Assembly: GCA_001915545.1 (NCBI GenBank)
Contig: MNQS01000103.1
Coordinates: 1 to 34,534 of the forward strand
Reading direction: 5' to 3'
DNA from: Bacteroides sp. 43_108
Lineage (GTDB): Bacteria; Bacteroidota; Bacteroidia; Bacteroidales; Bacteroidaceae
DNA: 34,534 bases
Shown: positions 25,452 to 33,754 of the stretch, piece by piece
How the letters are laid out: the number at the start of each line of letters is the position of its first letter
How positions within the stretch are numbered: the stretch's first letter is position 1
Position numbers and translations under genes: made by a program
The notes under the pieces: model-generated
Seen by the model: the letters and a program-made list of their open reading frames with translations, nothing else
Database searches by the model: none
Told to the model about the DNA's origin: nothing

Positions 25452-26327
25452 TCAGATGTGGTACAGTTCGTTGCTGTTCATCTTGAGATATCGGCCAAGT
25501 GAAAAATACGTGCATGTGAATGTTATGAGCATTCCGAAAACGAGAACTGTTCCTCCAACGATGTACAGGACATCATCTGTTATGATGCTTGTAATCTGCG
25601 GTTCGTAGTTTTTAAGAGCCTGCAGACCTACATATAGCAGGGCATTCGCCGCTATTACTGACATGATGCCAAGTATGGCGCTGCGCTTCAGGAACGGCTT
25701 GCGTATAAACCACCAGCTTGCTCCAACCAGCTTCATTGTATTTATGAGGAATCTCTGAGAGAATATTGTCAGACGAACCGTATTGTTTATTAGTGCAAAA
25801 GAAATGTATGTGAACAATGCCGCAATGATGAGCAGTATGATGCTTACCTTTCTTATGTTTCTGTTGACAGAATCCATAAGTTCTTTCTGATATATGATGT
25901 CCACAACATTGCTGTTTGACTTTAATTCGCTGTTTATTCTGTTCAAACTGTCTGAATTGGCATATTGTGCATAAAGTTTAACTTCTATAGATGCCGTGAA
26001 CGGGTTGTAGCCGAGAAATTCTGTAGGATCTGTCCCCATTGCCTTGCATTCCTCGTTGAGCGCCTGTTCTTTTGAAATATATTCTATCTCCTTTACGTAC
26101 GGCTTTTCAGATATTTCCTGTTTGAATGCATCTATTTCTTTGTCGCTTATGCTCTCGTTGAGCAGAAGGCTGACATTGATGTTTTCACGCATATAGTCGG
26201 ACAGATTCTTTGCTGTAAGTACGAAAAGTACAATCGTACCTAAAAGAATCAGCACCAGGGATGTGCTTATGCATGAAGTGGCAAACTGTGTATTGAACAG
26301 GCCATTTGGTTTGGTATTGTTAGGCAT
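25452..26327 (-). CDS. ftsX: Cell-division protein FtsX
   Basis: Membrane subunit of the FtsEX complex, which regulates peptidoglycan hydrolases at the septum. The 291-residue protein has a cytoplasmic N-terminus, a first membrane helix (about 20-40), an extracellular domain with the NVSLLLNESISDKEI and YISKEQALNEE segments, and three C-terminal helices. FtsE is not in the window. The 199-bp gap before it (26328-26526) contains a TTCTGC-TGC-GCAGAA hairpin at 26376-26390 and no clear TAnnTTTG box. Confidence 0.93.
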   Translation of the reverse strand: MPNNTKPNGLFNTQFATSCISTSLVLILLGTIVLFVLTAKNLSDYMRENINVSLLLNESISDKEIDAFKQEISEKPYVKEIEYISKEQALNEECKAMGTDPTEFLGYNPFTASIEVKLYAQYANSDSLNRINSELKSNSNVVDIIYQKELMDSVNRNIRKVSIILLIIAALFTYISFALINNTVRLTIFSQRFLINTMKLVGASWWFIRKPFLKRSAILGIMSVIAANALLYVGLQALKNYEPQITSIITDDVLYIVGGTVLVFGMLITFTCTYFSLGRYLKMNSNELYHI

Positions 26328-26526
26328 GGTTTTTTCTATAGAGTTATAATATACATTTTATCCGTACAACAACACTTCTGCTGCGCAGAAATGATGCGTG
26401 CATAAATGTATGTTTACCTAAAGCCTTGCAAAAATGCAAAAAAATAATATGCCTCCTTGTTTTTTTAATCTTATTTAACAGCGTTCGGCATATGGACAGA
26501 TTTGTCAGCCCTAATCAGTATTTGTT

Positions 26527-27852
26527 TTATAAAATCTCTTCTCCCTTGAGCGTCGCAGAGCTTGAATCTGTTATTTTAACCATTACTTTGTCGCCTATAT
26601 GGTGCTTGCCTCTGTCGAACACGACAACCTTGTTCTGCTCTGTCCTTCCGAAAAGCTGTTCCTTGGAACGTTTGCTTGTACCTTCCACCAGTATTTCGAA
26701 CACCTTTCCTATATCGTTTCTGTAGCTTTCAGCCGACAGCTCGTTCTGCAGTTCAATCATTTCGTTGAGCCTTCTTACCTTCACATCTTCAGGCACATCG
26801 TCGGGCAGATGCTTTGATGCATAAGTACCAGGGCGTTCGGAATATTTGAACATAAATGCAGAGTCGTATCTGCATTCTCTCATGAGCGAGAGCGACATCT
26901 GATGATCTTCCTCTGTTTCTGAGTGATAACCGACGAATATATCAGTTGTCAGACCGCAATCCGGTATGATTCTCCTTATGGCATCCACTCTTTCAAGATA
27001 CCATTCGCGAGTGTATTTGCGGTTCATCAGTTTCAATATCCTGTTGCTTCCGCTCTGTACAGGCAAGTGTATATGTTTGCATACATTAGGCACGTCTGCT
27101 ATAACATGGAGGGTTTCATCGCTCATATCCTTGGGGTGTGAGGTGGTGAATCTGATGCGCATTTCTGGTACTGTTTCTGCAACTTTTCTCAAAAGCTGAG
27201 GGAAGTTTATAGGAGCGCTTCCGTCTTGTGGCTCAAACAGGTATGAATTGACGTTCTGTCCGAGAAGTGTCACCTCCTTGTATCCTTTCTGTTCCAGATC
27301 TCTGACTTCGTTAAGTATGCTTTCCACGTCGCGGCTTCTTTCTCTACCTCTGGTGTAAGGAACGATGCAGTAGTGGCAGAAGTTGTTGCATCCGCGCATT
27401 ATGCTGACAAATCCGGATATGCGGTTACCGCAGATTCTCTCAGGAATAATTTCCCTGTATGTCTCGCTGAGCGAGAGCTCAACGTTTATGGCCTTTTCTC
27501 CTGCTTCGGCTGATGCGAAGAGTTCTGGCAATGTCAGATATGCATCAGGTCCTGCTACGAGGTCGGCATGATGATTCTTGATAAGATCTTCCTTTACTCT
27601 CTCTGCCATGCATCCGACGACACCTATAATCAGGTTCTTGCCTTTTTTGCGCATCGAATTCAGAGCTTCAAGTCTGTTGAGTATTTTCTGTTCTGCATTG
27701 TCTCTGACAGAACAAGTGTTGAGAAGCACAGCATCTGCTTCTTCTATGGACTGGCAGCTTTCATAATCTGCCATCTTCATTACTGAAGCAATTACTTCGC
27801 TGTCTGCCACATTCATCTGGCATCCGTATGTCTCGATAAATAGCTTTTTCAT
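26527..27852 (-). CDS. miaB: tRNA-2-methylthio-N6-dimethylallyladenosine synthase
   Basis: A radical SAM methylthiotransferase that adds the 2-methylthio group to i6A37 in tRNAs. The 441-residue protein has the N-terminal cluster cysteines Cys11, Cys47 and Cys81, the radical SAM motif CNNFCHYC (Cys155, Cys159, Cys162), and a C-terminal TRAM domain from about residue 375. The length is normal for MiaB and not for RimO. It starts 42 bp after the tatD-type gene. Confidence 0.95.
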   Translation of the reverse strand: MKKLFIETYGCQMNVADSEVIASVMKMADYESCQSIEEADAVLLNTCSVRDNAEQKILNRLEALNSMRKKGKNLIIGVVGCMAERVKEDLIKNHHADLVAGPDAYLTLPELFASAEAGEKAINVELSLSETYREIIPERICGNRISGFVSIMRGCNNFCHYCIVPYTRGRERSRDVESILNEVRDLEQKGYKEVTLLGQNVNSYLFEPQDGSAPINFPQLLRKVAETVPEMRIRFTTSHPKDMSDETLHVIADVPNVCKHIHLPVQSGSNRILKLMNRKYTREWYLERVDAIRRIIPDCGLTTDIFVGYHSETEEDHQMSLSLMRECRYDSAFMFKYSERPGTYASKHLPDDVPEDVKVRRLNEMIELQNELSAESYRNDIGKVFEILVEGTSKRSKEQLFGRTEQNKVVVFDRGKHHIGDKVMVKITDSSSATLKGEEIL

Positions 27853-27894
27853 TGTCTCTGGTGGTATTTTGAAGATTTGTTTATCTGCTTTGTT

Positions 27895-28533
27895 TCACGC
27901 TTTATGCGTATTTATTTCGCAGAATCTTTCATATATAGAATCTTTCAGTTCTTCGACGCTGATTCCTCTTGCTTCTGCAATATTTCTGTATACAGTTCTT
28001 ATGTCGGCATCGGTTTCGTCTGTTTCGGCCCATAGACATTTGAGCGGTATGGCTTTTGCTGTTTCAGGATTGAACATCTTTCCCAGCGAAATGTCAAATC
28101 CGTTTCTTGTCAGTTGCAATGCCGATTGAGGTTTTCCCCTGAACCCGTGTATAATCCATCTATGCCTTGCTTTTACAGCCTTTCTGGTGGAAATGATTTC
28201 GTCAAATCCTTTTACACAATGTATTATCATTGGTTTTTCAACCTCTTCTGCTATAATTGCCTGCTTCTCCATTGCCATAATCTGTAGGGCAATGTCAGTT
28301 CCGCATATTTTGTCTATGCCTGCTTCTCCTATTAGCACTATATTTGTTTCGTACGCCCTGTTTCTGACAGTTTCTATGGCTCTCTCCCAATCGCAGTCTA
28401 CGTTCCAAGGATGCAGACCGCATGACGCCATGCCGGTGCACTTGTCATCTGGTGTTATATTGAGCACTTCAATCGTGTCCAAAGCTCCGCTGACCTTGTG
28501 GGTATGTATGTCTATGTAAGGAATTGCAGTCAT
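27895..28533 (-). CDS. TatD-family metal-dependent hydrolase (short form)
   Basis: Amidohydrolase-fold protein of 212 residues, shorter than the 255-265 of typical TatD nucleases. The metal-binding sites are present: His10 and His12 in DIHTH, Glu in LIGEAGID, His in MIIHCVKG and in WIIHGFRG, and the final Asp in AETDETD. Short Bacteroidetes members like this one are often called TatD by default; DNase activity is not proven. It follows yidD by 5 bp and precedes miaB by 42 bp. Confidence 0.87.
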   Translation of the reverse strand: MTAIPYIDIHTHKVSGALDTIEVLNITPDDKCTGMASCGLHPWNVDCDWERAIETVRNRAYETNIVLIGEAGIDKICGTDIALQIMAMEKQAIIAEEVEKPMIIHCVKGFDEIISTRKAVKARHRWIIHGFRGKPQSALQLTRNGFDISLGKMFNPETAKAIPLKCLWAETDETDADIRTVYRNIAEARGISVEELKDSIYERFCEINTHKA

Positions 28534-28538
28534 ATTAG

Positions 28539-28790
28539 TTACGGCACAGGGTCATATCCTGAACCACCCCAGGGATGGCATCTCAGTATACGCTTTATTG
28601 CCAGTATGAGTCCTTTGATCGGGCCATGTTTCTTTATGGCCTCTATGGCGTATTGTGAACACGTAGGAGTAAATCTGCATGTCGGAGGAGTCAAAGGCGA
28701 TATGCAGTATCTGTAGAAGTATATTGGAATCAGAAATATTGCCGATATGCATTTCCTGGTCATGCTGATGACTTGTTTAAGCCTGTTCAT
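28539..28790 (-). CDS. yidD: Membrane protein insertion efficiency factor YidD
   Basis: An 83-residue membrane-associated protein that assists YidC-mediated insertion. It has one amphipathic or membrane segment and the conserved [19 protein letters not shown] and [14 protein letters not shown] motifs. It overlaps the rnpA end by 14 bp, and rnpA-yidD adjacency is widespread in bacteria. ATG 28790 is the first start; Met10 is a second possible start that would nearly remove the overlap. Confidence 0.95.
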   Translation of the reverse strand: MNRLKQVISMTRKCISAIFLIPIYFYRYCISPLTPPTCRFTPTCSQYAIEAIKKHGPIKGLILAIKRILRCHPWGGSGYDPVP

Positions 28791-29229
28791 CTTTTTGCTT
28801 GCATGAAGTGTCAGATCTGTTGCTTTTCTTGTTGTCCACGAATTTTTCCGCTATGGTCTTAAGCATTTTCTTCATGCTCTTTTCCACTGCGGCGGATGAA
28901 GCAGTGGAGTCGCTTATGCAGACGAAGGCAATAGCCAGGCTGTAGTCCTTGTCTTTCAGAAATTCCCAAAGCAGATATTTGTTTTTTCTGTATGCTTCAC
29001 GTGCCAGACGCTTCATGCGGTTGCGTCCTACAGCGTGATGTATTTTTCTTTTGGGAACGCTGATGAGAATTGAAGCAGGAATATCATTGTTCTTTGGAAC
29101 AGACATGCATACAGCTCTGAAAGGGAAGGAGGCCATTGAGAGGTTCCCTCCTGCAAAAAGCTTTTCGATTGTAGTTTTCTTGTTCAATCGTTCAGCTTTG
29201 CATAATGTTTGCCTGCATGTCTGTTCCAA
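28777..29229 (-). CDS. rnpA: Ribonuclease P protein component
   Basis: The protein subunit of RNase P, which matures the 5' ends of tRNAs. The 150-residue product has the family's [17 protein letters not shown] opening and the RNR motif [15 protein letters not shown], with a Lys-rich C-terminal extension. The start codon must be TTG at 29227-29229: an in-frame stop lies only one codon further upstream (29233-29235), and the first ATG in frame (Met32) would cut away the conserved N-terminal region. It overlaps yidD by 14 bp. Confidence 0.93.
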   Translation of the reverse strand: MEQTCRQTLCKAERLNKKTTIEKLFAGGNLSMASFPFRAVCMSVPKNNDIPASILISVPKRKIHHAVGRNRMKRLAREAYRKNKYLLWEFLKDKDYSLAIAFVCISDSTASSAAVEKSMKKMLKTIAEKFVDNKKSNRSDTSCKQKDEQA

Positions 29230-29256
29230 AGATTATATATGTCTTTTATGCTGTTG

Positions 29257-29994
29257 TCAGCTGTTTTTCTTTATGTAGTCCTCAATCATTGCCGGTACAG
29301 AGCGCAATTCCGGAGTCGGTTTCATGTCAACTTTCAGACCGTTGCTTTCGGCAGTTTTGATGGTCTTTTCTCCAAGGCATGCGATTGCAATGTCTTTCTG
29401 CTCGAAATTAGGGAAATTCTTGAGCAACGAATTGATTCCCTCTGGACTGAAGAACACAAGCATGTTGTAGTCGAATGCTTCATCTGGTCCGAAGTCATTG
29501 CTGACTGTATAGTACATTACAGCCTCTGTGTGCTGGAGCTTCGCTTCGTCGAGCATGTTCTTTATGTCATCGTTGTGTACCGAAGACTGTGGAACGAAGT
29601 ATTTTTCAGTCTTGTGCTTCACCATCAGCGGAATAAGATCAGCTATCTTTCCTGTTGGGCTGATGAATACTTTTCTCTTGCGGAACTGTACATATTTGAT
29701 TATGTAGTGTGCAACCAGTTCTGAGATACAGAAGTATTTCATTGTCTCAGGAATGTTGACACGCAGATCCTTGCAAAGGTTGAAAAAGTGGTCTATTGCG
29801 TGGCGTGAAGTGAATACTACTGCCGTGTGGTCCAATATAGACACTTTCTGTTGCCTGAAGTCTTTTGCTGACATCGGATCGACCTTGATGAAAGGTCTGA
29901 AAACTATTTCTACACCGTACTTTTTCTCGATGTCAAAATAAGGTGACTTTTCTGTCTGTGGCCTAGGCTGTGAGACCAGAATCTTTTTTATCAT
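29257..29994 (-). CDS. hemD: Uroporphyrinogen-III synthase
   Basis: Cyclises hydroxymethylbilane to uroporphyrinogen III in tetrapyrrole synthesis. Starting at ATG 29994 gives 245 residues, opening MIKKILVSQPRPQTEKSPYF. A first alpha/beta domain is followed by KVFISPTGKIADLIP and a second domain with MLVFFSPEGINSL, then IACLGEKTIKTAESNGL, typical HemD landmarks. The frame extends to ATG 30039, but that would overlap the DUF4271 gene by 35 bp. HemD is poorly conserved, hence the slightly lower confidence. No other heme genes are nearby. Confidence 0.9.
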   Translation of the reverse strand: MIKKILVSQPRPQTEKSPYFDIEKKYGVEIVFRPFIKVDPMSAKDFRQQKVSILDHTAVVFTSRHAIDHFFNLCKDLRVNIPETMKYFCISELVAHYIIKYVQFRKRKVFISPTGKIADLIPLMVKHKTEKYFVPQSSVHNDDIKNMLDEAKLQHTEAVMYYTVSNDFGPDEAFDYNMLVFFSPEGINSLLKNFPNFEQKDIAIACLGEKTIKTAESNGLKVDMKPTPELRSVPAMIEDYIKKNS

Positions 29995-30004
29995 CTTGCT
30001 ATTG

Positions 30005-30940
30005 TTACAGTAAATTGCAGTTTGTCGTTTCCAAAACATGCACTATAATGAATATCGGCATGATTTCTACGGCGCAAAAATACAAAAAAATGAGCGAAAT
30101 GCCATATTTGCGTATTTTAAAGTTGGTGAAAAGCCTGTATAACAGCAATATTTTACATAAAATTACGAAAAATAGTGTACATATAGACATTTCATACATG
30201 CTCGTGTTTGTGAATACTGAAGCTAATGCCATGGGGTAGGAGGCGAATGCCGAGAGCGATGCCACAAGCAGATACGACGTCATCCATTTCTTGCAATCTT
30301 CCTTTTTGAAGAATATGCTGTTTACAAATGCATATATTGCACATTTTATTCCGAAGTACAGCATTCCCCCTGCTGATATGTAGCCTATTATGTAGTATGG
30401 CGGTTCGCCGTAAGGCATGGACACGTTTTGTTCGGCCATGTATCGGAAGCATATTATGCCGGCTGACACTGTGCTTATGCATGTCATTATCAGACTGCTT
30501 GTAATGTCGTTGCTGTTTGTGTTGATGTTTTCTTCCGAATATTTGCGTTTGTCTGAAAAGAACTCCTTTATCTTGTACAGAAGTATCCATCTGAATTTTG
30601 CGAATATTGATGCTCCTATAATGAACATAAGCAGCAGACCGCCGGTGATGAAACTGTCGTTTCCTGGTGTGTATCCTCTTGTCTCCGACGGCATTCCCGG
30701 GTCGGGAAGTGTCTTTCCTGCAATGTAGTAGGTCGAGTCGGCCCACCAGCCTTCATCATGGTCGAGCATGTGCGTGCTGACATGCGATGTGTCTTCTTTT
30801 TCTTCGGGTATGACGACAGAACAGTATGCGGCAGAATCGCATGCGATGCTGTCTGCAAATGCTGTGCAGGTGTCATTCTGTTCGGCAGACAGTATTATGC
30901 CTGCATGGTTTGTTGTGGAATCGGTCCCGAAGTTGTTCAT
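30005..30940 (-). CDS. DUF4271 membrane protein
   Basis: A 311-residue protein of unknown function. A hydrophilic N-terminal region of about 95 residues with many Asp/Ser/Thr (Met1 at 30940) is followed by about six or seven membrane helices. The position between a LOG-family gene and hemD is the usual one for DUF4271 in Bacteroidales. I choose ATG 30940 because it overlaps the stop of the upstream LOG gene as ATGA, a classic coupling arrangement; the frame is open to 30991, which would give a 55-bp overlap. Confidence 0.8.
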   Translation of the reverse strand: MNNFGTDSTTNHAGIILSAEQNDTCTAFADSIACDSAAYCSVVIPEEKEDTSHVSTHMLDHDEGWWADSTYYIAGKTLPDPGMPSETRGYTPGNDSFITGGLLLMFIIGASIFAKFRWILLYKIKEFFSDKRKYSEENINTNSNDITSSLIMTCISTVSAGIICFRYMAEQNVSMPYGEPPYYIIGYISAGGMLYFGIKCAIYAFVNSIFFKKEDCKKWMTSYLLVASLSAFASYPMALASVFTNTSMYEMSICTLFFVILCKILLLYRLFTNFKIRKYGISLIFLYFCAVEIMPIFIIVHVLETTNCNLL

Positions 30941-31521
30941 ATCCTGGCTGTATTGATTGCTTTTTCTGTATTCCATGGTTTGGAGGTGCATATCATACGC
31001 AGGGCTTCAGATGGAGTGTTGGCTGTCTCCCATATTCCTGCATGTTCCGGACGCATGAAATGTTCATCCATTGCTTTGTGAAGCATGGCTATGAGCGGAT
31101 CGTAGTAACCGTTTGTGTTGAGTATTATGATGGGTTTGCTGTATATGCCGAGTTGCTTCCATGTAATGACTTCCATCAGTTCCTCCAGAGTTCCGCATCC
31201 TCCAGGAAGTGCAATGGCGGCGTCCGACAGTTCTGCCATAGTCTGTTTTCTGGAATGCATGTCTTCTGTGACTATAAGTTTGGTCATTTTGTCGTAATGC
31301 CATCCTCTGGCCACCATGAACTCCGGTATGACACCTACGGCTTCTCCACCGGCATCCATTACAGCGTCTGCGCAGGTGCGCATCAGTCCCATGGTGCCTG
31401 CACCGTTGACCAGTCTTATGCCAGCGGCGGCCATGAGCTTGCCCAGCTCCGCCGCCGCGTCATTGTATATTTTGTCTATCTGTGTACTCGATGCGCTGTA
31501 AACGCATACTGTCTTTATCAT
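30937..31521 (-). CDS. LOG-family / TIGR00730 Rossmann-fold protein (second copy)
   Basis: A 194-residue member of the cytokinin-activating LOG family, probably a nucleoside monophosphate phosphoribohydrolase. It has GAGTMGLM, Arg91-Lys92 and the canonical PGGCGTLEE motif at 106-114, in contrast to the PGSVGTLDE of the copy at 4268-4801. ATG 31521 (MIKTVCVYSASS) is preferred over 31551 because it starts the family's first beta strand. It lies 55 bp after metK and overlaps the DUF4271 start by 4 bp, so all three genes are likely cotranscribed. Confidence 0.9.
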   Translation of the reverse strand: MIKTVCVYSASSTQIDKIYNDAAAELGKLMAAAGIRLVNGAGTMGLMRTCADAVMDAGGEAVGVIPEFMVARGWHYDKMTKLIVTEDMHSRKQTMAELSDAAIALPGGCGTLEELMEVITWKQLGIYSKPIIILNTNGYYDPLIAMLHKAMDEHFMRPEHAGIWETANTPSEALRMICTSKPWNTEKAINTARI

Positions 31522-31576
31522 ATATCGTGAATCAGTAGAATAGCGCCGCACGGTCTGCGCGGTGTTTAGTTATCGT

Positions 31577-32860
31577 TTAAAGTCCGAATACGCGTTTGAT
31601 CTTGTCGACATAATCGAGTTTCTCCCATGTGAAGAGTTCAACTTCGATGTCTTTGTCGCCTTCGTAGCGGTTTGTGAAATGCTTTGTCACAATTTTCGGA
31701 ACTCGTCCCATGTGTCCGTATGCGGCTGTTTCCTCGTATATCGGATTTCTGAGTCTGAGTCTTTCCTCTATGGCTTTAGGGCGCATATCGAACATTTCGT
31801 CGATTTTCTTTGCGATTTCACCGTCGCTCATCTTTACGTTTGAACGTCCGAATGTGTTGACGTAGATGTTGATAGGACGTGCCACACCGATGGCGTAGCT
31901 CACCTGGACAAGCATTTCGTCTGCCACGCCGGCAGCCACCATGTTCTTTGCAATGTGTCGTGCTGCGTATGCCGCACTGCGGTCCACCTTGCTAGGGTCT
32001 TTTCCTGAGAAAGCACCGCCTCCGTGTGCTCCTTTGCCTCCGTATGTGTCCACGATTATCTTGCGTCCTGTAAGTCCTGTATCGCCGTGCGGGCCTCCGA
32101 TGACGAACTTGCCTGTCGGGTTGACGAAATATTTGATGTCGCCGTTGAAGAGCGCAAGAACATCCGGGTTCTTTATTTCTTTTATTACCCTAGGCATCAG
32201 TATGTTGATTACGTCTTCGCGTATCTTTGCAAGCATAAGCTTGTCGGCCTTGTCCTGATCGCCGTCTTTCGGTTCTATGAATTCATCGTGCTGTGTCGAT
32301 ACGACTATTGTGTCTATGCGTACCGGACGGTTGCTGTTGTCATATTCGATTGTAACCTGGCTCTTAGAGTCCGGTCTGAGGTAACGCATCACCTTTCCTT
32401 CGCGTCTGATGTCGGCCAATACGCGCAGGATCTTGTGGCTGAGGTCCAGCGACAGAGGCATGTAATTCTCGGTCTCCTTTGTTGCATATCCGAACATCAT
32501 ACCCTGGTCGCCCGCACCCTGTTCCATAGGGTCCTGACGTTCAACTCCGCGGTTGATGTCCTGGCTCTGCTCGTGTATGGCAGAGAATACTCCGCAGCTT
32601 TCGGCTTCGAATTTGTATTCAGCTTTAGTGTATCCGATACGGCTGATAGTACGTCTTGCTACTTCCTGAAGATCGACGTAAGCTTTTGACTTTACTTCTC
32701 CTGCAACAACAACCTGTCCTGTAGTAACAAGCGTTTCGCATGCTACCTTTGAACTTGGATCGTATGCAAGAAGTTCGTCAAGCACTGCATCCGAGATCTG
32801 GTCTGCGACCTTGTCTGGATGTCCTTCTGAAACGGATTCTGATGTAAATAAGTATCCCAT
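31577..32860 (-). CDS. metK: S-adenosylmethionine synthase
   Basis: Makes S-adenosylmethionine from methionine and ATP; cytosolic tetramer. The 427-residue protein has GHPDK near residue 15, the ATP-binding [12 protein letters not shown] motif, and [22 protein letters not shown], all conserved. It is slightly longer than E. coli MetK. The SAM it makes is used by queA, miaB and the radical SAM protein in this window. The promoter is predicted at 33012-33019, giving a leader of about 145 nt, and a palindrome array lies just upstream of that. Confidence 0.97.
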   Translation of the reverse strand: MGYLFTSESVSEGHPDKVADQISDAVLDELLAYDPSSKVACETLVTTGQVVVAGEVKSKAYVDLQEVARRTISRIGYTKAEYKFEAESCGVFSAIHEQSQDINRGVERQDPMEQGAGDQGMMFGYATKETENYMPLSLDLSHKILRVLADIRREGKVMRYLRPDSKSQVTIEYDNSNRPVRIDTIVVSTQHDEFIEPKDGDQDKADKLMLAKIREDVINILMPRVIKEIKNPDVLALFNGDIKYFVNPTGKFVIGGPHGDTGLTGRKIIVDTYGGKGAHGGGAFSGKDPSKVDRSAAYAARHIAKNMVAAGVADEMLVQVSYAIGVARPINIYVNTFGRSNVKMSDGEIAKKIDEMFDMRPKAIEERLRLRNPIYEETAAYGHMGRVPKIVTKHFTNRYEGDKDIEVELFTWEKLDYVDKIKRVFGL

Positions 32861-32918
32861 TCTAATTTTGATTAAAAAAGTTGTTAAAATTAGTGGGGAG
32901 ATATTGGGAGTAATGCAT

Positions 32919-32947
32919 ACAGACTTTAGCGCACGCCGTTAGTCTGT
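32919..32947 (-). promoter_or_regulatory. Stem-loop in the metK leader
   Basis: ACAGACT (32919-32925) pairs with AGTCTGT (32941-32947) within the predicted metK 5' untranslated region, around a 15-base GC-rich loop. It is not a recognised SAM riboswitch class. It may be a leader structure or an attenuation element. Confidence 0.35.
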
Positions 32948-33011
32948 GTTTTAGCATTTTTTACTGTGGTTGCAAGCAGCCCAAATCTATCCACATGTTG
33001 TAATCACGCTG

Positions 33012-33019
33012 CAAATTTA
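33012..33019 (-). promoter_or_regulatory. -7 box for metK
   Basis: The minus strand reads TAAATTTG followed by C, a TAnnTTTG match. No TTG is found at the -33 distance, so the promoter may need an activator. The palindrome array begins 74 bp upstream. Confidence 0.55.
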
Positions 33020-33092
33020 CATATTTATTTCATATTATGTATGCGATATAGCATAATACCATCTTTTTTTAGAATGGTTTAACCATCTGCGC

Positions 33093-33146
33093 GAGCGCTC
33101 GCGCTTGTTGCTGCGAGGGCTCGGAATTTACATCTCGAGCCCTCGT
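33093..33146 (-). promoter_or_regulatory. Operator-like array: three CGAG-NN-CTCG palindromes at 22-bp pitch (array 2)
   Basis: CGAGCGCTCG starts at 33093, CGAGGGCTCG at 33115 and CGAGCCCTCG at 33137: exactly 22 bp apart. The first is the core of a perfect 16-bp palindrome GCGCGAGCGCTCGCGC (33090-33105). Read on the minus strand toward metK, the outer site is TTACGAGGGCTC and the inner site CGAGCGCTCG, the same order as array 1. The inner site ends 74 bp before the first base of the metK -7 box, the same distance as in array 1. Confidence 0.75.
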
Positions 33147-33754
33147 AAATGTCGCAGCAGGCGTGTATGGCGTGTGGTATATGTAGTTTTGTGCTCTTAT
33201 GTTTGGTATAAGGCTGTTTTGCCTGAGGATATTGTTTCTGAGATGCCTACCGTGTCTTTCGGAATATTAAGCAATAAGCGGTGCAATAGTGCAGATTTGA
33301 CAGATATGCAAAGTGGATATTTTTTTCGGCACATATTTTTTATTTGTGGTACATCATATTTCCAAGTATGGCAAATATGGTATAAAAGAAAGCAAATTTA
33401 TCGAAAGGCTTTTGCTGTGGCAATAAGTACATTTGCAATGTACATTATTAGAATATTGAACGCGGTTTTATCTCAGAAAGGTTTATGTGTCATTATTCTT
33501 TCTCTTAATTTTTATATTACATTATGAAAATAGTAAGTTTTTACCCGTAGTTTTGGACTTTTGTCCATTTTATTCTGTTAGCCCGAAAATTGCTTTATGT
33601 TTACAGCTGATAGAATGATTGCTATATGCTTTTGGGTCCAATAGGACAAGAGGCCGACAAGCTGATTTTTATAATGTCAGTAAAAAATGAGCTGAAAAGA
33701 CAATTCTTGTAATTTTAAATTTTTATCATATAAATTACACTTAATCACAATCTT
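33147..33754. other. A/T-rich gap without a convincing gene
   Basis: An open plus-strand frame (33105-33527) begins inside the palindrome array and shows no recognisable domain. TGGAC-TTTT-GTCCA (33555-33568) and GTCC-AATA-GGAC (about 33636-33648) are small hairpins. No TAnnTTTG box was found before the secreted-protein gene. Confidence 0.5.

Noticed and set aside
30005..30991. Longer reading of the DUF4271 gene from 30991
   Set aside because: It would overlap the LOG gene by 55 bp; ATG 30940 gives the classic 4-bp ATGA overlap.
32861..33011. SAM riboswitch in the metK leader
   Set aside because: No SAM-I or SAM-II consensus elements could be recognised; kept only as an unexplained leader stem.
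33105..33527. 140-codon plus-strand open frame in the metK-upstream gap
   Set aside because: It begins inside the palindrome array, has no promoter box or recognisable domain, and its composition (many Ile, Phe, Tyr, Cys, Arg) looks like translated A/T-rich non-coding DNA.
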